NCBI GenBank assembly: GCA_902525995.1
Contig: CABZJG010000099.1
Span: forward strand, 1 to 6,855
Length of the DNA: 6,855 nt
DNA from: Paracoccaceae bacterium
GTDB taxonomy: Bacteria; Pseudomonadota; Alphaproteobacteria; Rhodobacterales; Rhodobacteraceae
Direction: 5' to 3'
The position numbers and the translations under genes were made by a program. Below, in pieces: positions 1 to 4,597 of the stretch. The notes beneath the pieces are model-generated. The model saw nothing but the letters and a program-made list of their open reading frames with translations, did no database searches and was not told the DNA's origin. The first letter of the stretch is position 1. Each line of letters starts with the position of its first letter.

Positions 1-17
1 TTTTCCATTTAGGACTT

Positions 18-46
18 TTGCAAGAGAATCAGTTCATCTTGAAAAT
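18..46 (+). promoter_or_regulatory. weak candidate sigma70-type promoter upstream of the DUF6473 gene
   Basis: A TTGCAA box at 18-23 and a GAAAAT box at 41-46 are separated by 17 bases; each matches the consensus at 4 of 6 positions. Transcription would begin around 52-54, leaving a leader of about 15 bases before the ATG at 68. The rest of 1-67 shows no other recognisable element. This rests on pattern matching only and could be chance. Confidence 0.22.
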
Positions 47-67
47 GGGATTTAATGGTGGCGAGAG

Positions 68-853
68 ATGACCTATACAAAACTCGGCCCTCGGGCTTTG
101 GATTACACGCTTTGTCAATATGGGGTTTCGCGAAATATATTTCGCGGTCCGCAAAAATCTTTTTGCAATCCATATATTGCCTGCCTTGGCGGCAGCGAAA
201 CATTCGGTCAGTCGGTGCCTGCGCCGTTTCCAATTCTGACCGAGCGGTTGATCGGGCAAACTGTGGTCAATCTGGGTGTCACCCATGCCGACCCTGATTT
301 ATATCTAAAAGACGATGCGGTGATTGATATCGCGCGCAAGGCACAGCTGTGCGTTCTGCAAATCATGGGCGCCCATAATATGTCCAACCCTTATTATAAA
401 GTGCATCCGCGACGCAACGACCGCTTCACCAAAGCGCTGCCGGCCTTGGTGGACCTATTTCCAGATGTGGATTTTACCGGGTTCCATTATACCAAACATC
501 TGTTGCACCATCTCAATGTGATGGAATGCGACCGCTTTGAACGGATCACAACCGCACTGAGAAAGACCTGGTGTGATAAAATGAAGCGCTTGCTCACAGT
601 CATCAATAAACCAACTGTTCTGCTGTGGATGCAAAATACACCCGCTTCTTTTTCATTCGACAGTGACCCCTTGTTTGTGACCCAGAGCGATATTTCATCC
701 CTCAAGCCGCAAGTTCTTGCCATTAGCAGATACCGTCGCTGCTCCACACCAACGGCCTATGCAAAATATCAATTCTTTGATGCTCTTGACCAAGATTGTC
801 ACGCCGAGATTAGCATGCGGCTGGCGACCGATATCCTGATGCATGTCGCATAG
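68..853 (+). CDS. DUF6473-like protein, possible SGNH-hydrolase-like fold
   Basis: A 261-residue soluble protein without a signal peptide or membrane segment. Its N terminus (GPRALDY, then YGVSRNIFRGP), the block CLGGSETFG at 39-47 and the HPRRNDRF block at 113-120 match what I recall of DUF6473 proteins of Rhodobacterales; the family has no established function. Three blocks resemble SGNH/GDSL esterases: Gly-Gly-Ser-Glu-Thr (Ser43 in the nucleophile position), NLGV at 68-71 (Gly70 as the second oxyanion donor) and GAHN at 101-104 (Asn104 as the GxND-type Asn). A C-terminal His245 precedes a final helix, as in block V, although the usual Asp three residues before it is Gln242. The hydrolase idea is inference. 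The start at 68 is preceded by a weak purine-rich GGCGAGAG. The gene is convergent with etfA and shares its terminator. Stretches of it are clearly AT-richer than the neighbouring genes. Confidence 0.8.
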   Translation: MTYTKLGPRALDYTLCQYGVSRNIFRGPQKSFCNPYIACLGGSETFGQSVPAPFPILTERLIGQTVVNLGVTHADPDLYLKDDAVIDIARKAQLCVLQIMGAHNMSNPYYKVHPRRNDRFTKALPALVDLFPDVDFTGFHYTKHLLHHLNVMECDRFERITTALRKTWCDKMKRLLTVINKPTVLLWMQNTPASFSFDSDPLFVTQSDISSLKPQVLAISRYRRCSTPTAYAKYQFFDALDQDCHAEISMRLATDILMHVA

Positions 854-864
854 ACAGGGCACAA

Positions 865-890
865 AAAAGCCCCCGAAATTGGGGGCTTTT
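865..890. terminator. bidirectional intrinsic terminator between the DUF6473 gene and etfA
   Basis: A perfect 10-base stem, AAAAGCCCCC at 865-874 and GGGGGCTTTT at 881-890, closes a six-base loop GAAATT. Read on plus it ends in TTTTCT; read on minus it is followed by six T residues. It starts 11 bases after the DUF6473 stop codon and lies 20 bases beyond the etfA stop on the other strand, so it can stop transcription of both convergent genes. Confidence 0.9.
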
Positions 891-910
891 CTAACTACAT
901 TGGATACGCT

Positions 911-1840
911 TTAAGCCAGTTTTTCGGTCAGCTCAGGCACCGCATCAAATAGATCGGCAACCAATCCAAAATCGGCAACCTGAAAAATAGGGGCCTCTTC
1001 GTCTTTGTTGATCGCCACGATGATCTTGCTGTCTTTCATACCGGCCAAATGCTGAATAGCGCCAGATATGCCCACCGCAACATAAAGATCAGGTGCCACT
1101 ACTTTACCAGTTTGACCGACCTGCCAGTCGTTCGGAGCATAGCCACTATCCACAGCGGCCCGTGATGCACCAACAGCTGCGTTCAGCGCATCGGCCAGCT
1201 TTTCTATCAGCGCAAAGTCATCTTCGCTGCCAACACCGCGGCCGCCTGACACAACAACGCCTGCAGAGGTCAACTCGGGCCGGTCGCTTGCCGCCACCTT
1301 ATCTTCGACCCATTCCGAAAGCCCGGGGTTGCCTGCCGCGGCAATATTTTCAATTGCTGCTGAACCACCTGCGCCTGCGGCATCAAAGTTTGACGTCCGG
1401 ATTGAGATAACTTTCGTAGCATCTGATGATTGCACCGTTTGCAACGCATTGCCTGCATAGATCGGGCGCTCGAATGTATTGCCGTCAATGACGGCTGTGA
1501 TGTCAGTAATCACCATCACATCCAGCAGGGCTGACACACGTGGCAATATATTTTTTGCCGAGTTTGTCGCCGGGCCTACAATGTGCTCATAATCACCTGC
1601 CAGCGAAACAACCAGATCAGCAACAGGTTCAGCAAGACCATTGCCATAGATCGCATCATCCGCGCAGAGCACTTTGCTCACGCCGTCAAGAGCGGCTGCA
1701 GCCTCTGCCGCACCGCCGCATCCTGCAGCAGCACAAAGCACTGTGACATCGCCCAACTGTTTGGCTGCTGTTACTGCTTTGGCAGTGGCATCAACGGCCA
1801 GATCAGCGCCTGAGATTTCTGCAATAAGAAGAACTGCCAT
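911..1840 (-). CDS. etfA: electron transfer flavoprotein subunit alpha (FAD-binding)
   Basis: The large subunit of the soluble ETF heterodimer. It carries the redox-active FAD that takes electrons from acyl-CoA and related dehydrogenases and hands them to ETF:ubiquinone oxidoreductase. The 309-residue length is normal for the bacterial group I (respiratory) type. The N-terminal domain is Ala-rich, with PATNSAKN at 90-97. The C-terminal FAD domain shows SGGRGVGS at 198-205, GASRAAVDSG at 224-233, QVGQTGK at 240-246, and the family signature at 252-278 (LYVAVGISG, then IQH, then VAIN). The ATG shares its A with the etfB stop codon (TAATG), so translation is probably coupled and yields equal amounts of both subunits. 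No gene follows on the same strand before the terminator at 865-890. I recall a 3-hydroxyacyl-CoA dehydrogenase gene in this place in some relatives; it is not present here. Confidence 0.97.
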   Translation of the reverse strand: MAVLLIAEISGADLAVDATAKAVTAAKQLGDVTVLCAAAGCGGAAEAAAALDGVSKVLCADDAIYGNGLAEPVADLVVSLAGDYEHIVGPATNSAKNILPRVSALLDVMVITDITAVIDGNTFERPIYAGNALQTVQSSDATKVISIRTSNFDAAGAGGSAAIENIAAAGNPGLSEWVEDKVAASDRPELTSAGVVVSGGRGVGSEDDFALIEKLADALNAAVGASRAAVDSGYAPNDWQVGQTGKVVAPDLYVAVGISGAIQHLAGMKDSKIIVAINKDEEAPIFQVADFGLVADLFDAVPELTEKLA

Positions 1841-2598
1841 TAGACTGCCCCCGCTTCTTTGAGTTTTTCAACCAGCTCATCCACTGAGCCCACCTTGATG
1901 CCCGCAGCGCGGCTTTCAGGTTCGGTGGTTTTTACAATGCTCAAGCGCGCCGCTGGATCAACGCCGTAATCCGCCGCTATTTTCTGATCAAGCGGCTTTT
2001 TCTTGGCTTTCATGATGTTTGGAAGCGACGCGTAGCGCGGCTCGTTCAACCGCAGATCAACGGTCACAATGGCCGGCATGTTGACTTTGATGGTTTGCAA
2101 CCCGCCATCCACTTCGCGGGTGACCACAGCGCTGTCGCCATCCACCTCAAGCTCTGACGCAAAGGTCGCTTGCGACCACCCCAGCAGACCGGCAAGCATC
2201 TGGCCGGTGGCGTTCATGTCATTGTCGATGGCTTGCTTTCCGCAGAGCACCAGACCGGGCTGTTCATCGTCAACCACTGCCTTTAGAATTTTGGCCACTG
2301 CCAAAGGTTCAACATCGGTGTGCACATCATCGGCCGCAACCACTAAAATGGCCCGATCAGCCCCCATCGCCAACGCGGTGCGGAGTGTTTCTTGCGCCTT
2401 TTCAACACCTACAGAAATGGCAACCACTTCATTGGCTTTGCCAGCCTCTTTCAACCGGATCGCTTCTTCTACAGCAATCTCGTCGAAGGGGTTCATCGAC
2501 ATTTTTACATTTGCCAGATCAACACCGGACCCGTCCGCTTTCACACGAACCTTCACGTTATAGTCAATCACGCGCTTGACAGGCACCAATACCTTCAT
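1840..2598 (-). CDS. etfB: electron transfer flavoprotein subunit beta (AMP-binding)
   Basis: The small ETF subunit, which binds a structural AMP and docks with partner dehydrogenases. It has 252 residues, the usual length. Family landmarks are PVKRV at 6-10, NPFDE at 36-40, CGKQAIDND at 119-127 followed by NATGQ at 129-133, and the PROSITE-type beta-subunit signature at about 159-179 (VTREVDGG through MPAIVT). The stretch 182-201 (LRLNEPRY, then LPNIMKAKKK) corresponds to the recognition loop that contacts acyl-CoA dehydrogenases in characterised ETFs. The start is supported by AAAGGAG (2615-2609) ten bases upstream. It is the first gene of an etfBA pair. The 158-base gap before it suggests its own promoter, although read-through from the upstream adenosyltransferase gene is possible because no clear terminator separates them. 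Confidence 0.97.
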   Translation of the reverse strand: MKVLVPVKRVIDYNVKVRVKADGSGVDLANVKMSMNPFDEIAVEEAIRLKEAGKANEVVAISVGVEKAQETLRTALAMGADRAILVVAADDVHTDVEPLAVAKILKAVVDDEQPGLVLCGKQAIDNDMNATGQMLAGLLGWSQATFASELEVDGDSAVVTREVDGGLQTIKVNMPAIVTVDLRLNEPRYASLPNIMKAKKKPLDQKIAADYGVDPAARLSIVKTTEPESRAAGIKVGSVDELVEKLKEAGAV

Positions 2599-2666
2599 GA
2601 GCGTAAGTCTCCTTTGTTGCGCCGCACCTGCGACCGTGAGTCGAATAATGCGTGTTTGATATATGC

Positions 2667-2682
2667 TTGTTAGGCCTCACAA
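2667..2682. promoter_or_regulatory. 16-base dyad upstream of etfB, possible operator
   Basis: TTGTTAGGCCTCACAA is an inverted repeat with one symmetric mismatch (7 of 8 base pairs) centred on AGGCCT. It lies about 69-84 bases upstream of the etfB ATG, where an operator or promoter would be expected. It has no T-tract, so it does not look like a terminator. I do not recognise it as the site of a particular regulator, and no convincing -35/-10 pair was found around it. Confidence 0.3.
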
Positions 2683-2693
2683 CAGTGCAAAAT

Positions 2694-2746
2694 CGTCACG
2701 GTAGCGCTAAAGGACGTCACGTTTGACAAAAATCAGCTGTGACAAA
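2694..2746. repeat. cluster of short direct repeats and a palindrome upstream of etfB
   Basis: CGTCACG occurs at 2694-2700 and again at 2715-2721, 21 bases apart (about two helical turns). Between them is the perfect palindrome TAGCGCTA at 2702-2709. TGACAAA then occurs at 2724-2730 and 2740-2746, 16 bases apart, and GTGAC at 2739-2743 is the inverse of the GTCAC cores. Such spacing is compatible with a protein-binding array in the etfB upstream region, but the units are short and chance is not excluded. Confidence 0.3.
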
Positions 2747-2756
2747 GCGCGACATA

Positions 2757-3329
2757 TCACCTGTTGTCACCAGGCACCCACAGAACATCTTTTGAACCAT
2801 TGCTGTTGGCCACCCGTGCAGCCACAAAAAACCAATCACTCAACCTATTTAAATATTTTACCGCATCAGAATTGATGGTTTCCATCGTCGCCAGTTCGAC
2901 GCACAGCCGCTCGGCGCGGCGCGCCACGGTGCGGCACACATGCAGATGGGCAGACAACGGCGAGCCGCCCGGCAAAATAAAACTGCGCAACGGCTCAAGC
3001 GCGCTGTTCATTTTATCAATCTCGCCCTCCAGTCGTGCCACTTGGCTGGCCACCATGCGCAGCGGCGGATATTCTGCTTCGGCATCGCGCTCAATATCAG
3101 GGCGGCATAAATCAGCGCCGAGATCAAACAGATCGTTTTGAATACGGGCCAGCATTTCGTCCATCTCGCCCGATGCCTGCAAGCGGGCCATTCCTACGGT
3201 GGCGTTTAATTCATCCGAGGTGCCATAGGTGGTCACCCGCAGCGAATGTTTTGCCACGCGAACCCCATTGCCCAGCGCGGTTTCCCCCGCATCACCGGTT
3301 TTGGTGTAGATTTTGTTTAAAACAACCAT
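2757..3329 (-). CDS. pduO: PduO-type cob(I)alamin adenosyltransferase
   Basis: Transfers the adenosyl group of ATP to reduced cobalamin, or to cob(I)yrinic acid a,c-diamide, giving the adenosylcobalamin cofactor. With the ATG at 3329 the protein has 190 residues, normal for the family. Seen in order: the N-terminal ATP-binding motif YTKTGDAGET at 8-17, SDELNA at 38-43, FILPGGS at 117-123, the Arg-rich CRTVARRAER at 132-141, and YLNRLSDWFFVAAR at 159-172, all typical of the trimeric PduO/MMAB fold. A longer version from 3359 would overlap the upstream gene by 29 bases; the start at 3329 is preferred because AAGGGGG sits five bases before it. Only one base separates it from the upstream membrane-protein stop codon (TAA-G-ATG), so the two are very probably co-transcribed and coupled. 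Likely clients are methylmalonyl-CoA mutase or other B12 enzymes encoded elsewhere. Confidence 0.95.
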   Translation of the reverse strand: MVVLNKIYTKTGDAGETALGNGVRVAKHSLRVTTYGTSDELNATVGMARLQASGEMDEMLARIQNDLFDLGADLCRPDIERDAEAEYPPLRMVASQVARLEGEIDKMNSALEPLRSFILPGGSPLSAHLHVCRTVARRAERLCVELATMETINSDAVKYLNRLSDWFFVAARVANSNGSKDVLWVPGDNR

Positions 3330-3330
3330 C

Positions 3331-3534
3331 TTAGCCCCCTTGCCGTGTGAAAAAGACAAAGAGCAAAATCAAAACCACGGCAACAAATTGCGCGGCAATA
3401 CGCAGCCGCATTATTTTATTGGCATATTTTCGATTGAACTCGCCACCACGCCCAAAGCCGCCAATACCGATCATCAATATAATCGCCACCGCTGCCAGAG
3501 ACACGACCACAATTACAAATAAGGGATCTTCCAT
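3331..3534 (-). CDS. twin-transmembrane HIG1-like small membrane protein
   Basis: A 67-residue protein with two hydrophobic helices, at about residues 5-27 and 46-62, joined by a short basic loop containing GGEFNRKYANKIMRLR. The pattern of two helices with a loop rich in Arg/Lys and a following Gln (Arg43, Arg45, Gln49) fits the HIG1 domain family, annotated in Rhodobacterales as twin transmembrane protein. Eukaryotic and some alphaproteobacterial HIG1 proteins bind respiratory complexes III/IV; whether this one does is inference. The start ATG at 3534 follows a purine-rich GGAAAGAAGG at a distance of ten bases. It is the first gene of a tight pair with the adenosyltransferase. Given its length and helix content, it could be a general small inner-membrane protein, but the loop sequence makes the HIG1 call likely. 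Confidence 0.85.
   Translation of the reverse strand: MEDPLFVIVVVSLAAVAIILMIGIGGFGRGGEFNRKYANKIMRLRIAAQFVAVVLILLFVFFTRQGG
3335..3341 (-). promoter_or_regulatory. ribosome binding site that fixes the adenosyltransferase start
   Basis: On the minus strand AAGGGGG ends five bases before the ATG at 3329. It lies inside the last codons of the upstream membrane-protein gene. This supports the start at 3329 over the in-frame ATG at 3359. Confidence 0.7.
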
Positions 3535-3586
3535 GATTTTTATGCCTTCTTTCCAGCCTGATTTGGTATCTAGTGGGCTTCACAGC

Positions 3587-3609
3587 AAAAGCGAAGGGAT
3601 TTCGCTTTT
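3587..3609. terminator. intrinsic terminator hairpin downstream of the SDR gene
   Basis: AAAAGCGAA at 3587-3595 pairs perfectly with TTCGCTTTT at 3601-3609 around a five-base loop. On the minus strand the 3' arm ends in TTTT, so it can end transcription of the SDR gene, whose stop codon lies 23 bases upstream. The stem has only four central G-C or C-G pairs or fewer, so termination may be incomplete. It separates the SDR from the HIG1-like/adenosyltransferase genes. Confidence 0.65.
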
Positions 3610-3632
3610 TAAGGCAGAAATTTACCCTCTTG

Positions 3633-4457
3633 TTAACTTAGCAGCCTATCCTGCATCCGTATCGGTAAAATGCGACGCATCACGGCTGCAGCATAGGTCG
3701 GGACAGTGATATAGTAGCAGGGTTTTGGCCGTTTGGCCTCTAATGCGTGCAACAATTTGTCGCTGACCGCTTTGGCCGGCAATTCATACCGATCCGGACC
3801 GCTGCTGTGATAGAGCCGTTTCATCAGACGTTTGCGATAGTGATCCGCGCGCGGCGAGGCTTCCCAGTCGATCCATTTTTCAAAATGCGGGATCGAGTTT
3901 TCTCGGATTTTCGAGGTGATCGGGCCCGGCTGGATGAGCACCACATCAATCGGCATGTCGCGCATTTCAAGCCGCAGCGTCTGGGTCAGCCCTTCAAGGG
4001 CAAATTTACTGGCCACATAAGCCCCGCGCCACGGGGCGGGCACAAACCCCAGAACCGATGAACAATTTATTATCCGGCCATGCCCTTGCGCGCGCATCGC
4101 CGGAATGATTTGCCGTGTCAGATCGTGATAGCCAAACACATTGGTTTCAAACACTTCGCGCAGGGCGCCGCGCGGCAAATCTTCCACTAAGCCGGGACAG
4201 GCAAAGGCCCCATTGTTAAACAGGGCATCAAGCCGGCCATCAGTGGCATTCAGCACAAAACCCATAGCAGCGGAAATACTCGCCTCATCCGCATAATCAA
4301 GCACCAGACTTTCAAACCCCTGCGCCTTTAATGTCTCGACATCGTCTTGCGCGCGGCAACTGGCAAACACGCGCCACCCCGCTTCGCGCAAACGCAAGGC
4401 CGCATCATAGCCAATGCCCGAGGAACAACCGGTGATCAAAATTGTTTTTTGCGCCAT
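3633..4457 (-). CDS. classical short-chain dehydrogenase/reductase, YbbO-like
   Basis: An NAD(P)-dependent oxidoreductase of the classical SDR family, 274 residues from the ATG at 4457. Visible are the Rossmann motif TGCSSGIG at 9-16, Arg35 just after the second strand (suggesting NADP(H) rather than NAD(H)), NNGA at 81-84, Asn106, Ser133/Ser134, and the catalytic Tyr147-x-x-x-Lys151 followed by the cofactor-loop motif PGP at 177-179. The C-terminal part (RPKPCYY, then RRILPIRMQDRLL) resembles what I remember of E. coli YbbO, an NADP-dependent aldehyde reductase; the true substrate cannot be told from sequence. A GGAG at 4467-4464, six bases before the ATG, supports this start; an upstream in-frame ATG at 4484 has no such site. 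It is divergent from parC and separated from the downstream minus-strand genes by a hairpin. Confidence 0.93.
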   Translation of the reverse strand: MAQKTILITGCSSGIGYDAALRLREAGWRVFASCRAQDDVETLKAQGFESLVLDYADEASISAAMGFVLNATDGRLDALFNNGAFACPGLVEDLPRGALREVFETNVFGYHDLTRQIIPAMRAQGHGRIINCSSVLGFVPAPWRGAYVASKFALEGLTQTLRLEMRDMPIDVVLIQPGPITSKIRENSIPHFEKWIDWEASPRADHYRKRLMKRLYHSSGPDRYELPAKAVSDKLLHALEAKRPKPCYYITVPTYAAAVMRRILPIRMQDRLLS

Positions 4458-4463
4458 CCAAAA

Positions 4464-4467
4464 CTCC
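4464..4467 (-). promoter_or_regulatory. ribosome binding site that fixes the SDR start
   Basis: GGAG on the minus strand, six bases before the ATG at 4457 (TTGGAG in context). It decides between this start and the in-frame ATG at 4484, which lacks a Shine-Dalgarno-like sequence and would add nine residues before the Rossmann fold. Confidence 0.65.
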
Positions 4468-4560
4468 AATCCGCTAGCCGACATTTATTCAACCAACGGC
4501 CAGTTTAGGCGCTGCGCCACACAGCCACAACCGCCAAAGGTGAAATTAATCCGCTGGCCG
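4468..4560. repeat. near-perfect 13-base direct repeat in the SDR/parC divergent gap
   Basis: AATCCGCTAGCCG at 4468-4480 and AATCCGCTGGCCG at 4548-4560 match at 12 of 13 bases and lie 80 bases apart in the same orientation. One copy abuts the SDR ribosome binding site and the other lies 38 bases upstream of the parC ATG. A 7-base inverted repeat, CGGCCAG at 4497-4503 and CTGGCCG at 4554-4560, and a small dyad GGCGCTGCGCC at 4508-4518 occur in the same gap. The arrangement could represent paired binding sites or a small duplication; the function is unknown. Confidence 0.4.
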
Positions 4561-4561
4561 C

Positions 4562-4590
4562 TTTACCTGACTTGCTGCAGAGAGTATCAC
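4562..4590 (+). promoter_or_regulatory. candidate sigma70-type promoter of parC
   Basis: TTTACC at 4562-4567 and TATCAC at 4585-4590 are 17 bases apart and each match the consensus at 4 of 6 positions. Transcription would start near 4597-4598, at or next to the parC ATG, giving a leaderless or nearly leaderless message. That agrees with the lack of a good Shine-Dalgarno sequence there, but the boxes are weak. Confidence 0.3.
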
Positions 4591-4597
4591 ATCATCT

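Noticed and set aside
2069..2563. 164-codon open frame on the plus strand
   Set aside because: It lies wholly antisense to etfB, is rich in Ser/Thr/Ala as expected for a reverse frame of a G+C-biased gene, and resembles no family.
2723..2728. Perfect TTGACA box on the plus strand
   Set aside because: No -10-like hexamer follows at 16-18 bases, and a promoter here would read antisense into the end of the adenosyltransferase gene.
2599..2756. Terminator or riboswitch (for example cobalamin-type) between the adenosyltransferase gene and etfB
   Set aside because: No stem with a T-tract was found, and the 158 bases are too short and lack the conserved B12-box-like sequence I would look for.
3330..3359. 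N-terminal extension of the adenosyltransferase to the ATG at 3359
   Set aside because: It adds ten residues without family similarity, overlaps the upstream gene, and the ribosome binding site points to 3329.
3347..3709. 120-codon plus-strand frame across the HIG1-like gene
   Set aside because: It is antisense to a recognised membrane protein gene and runs across a terminator hairpin; no family resemblance.
4458..4484. N-terminal extension of the SDR to the ATG at 4484
   Set aside because: No Shine-Dalgarno sequence before it, while GGAG is well placed for the ATG at 4457; the Rossmann motif begins right after the latter.
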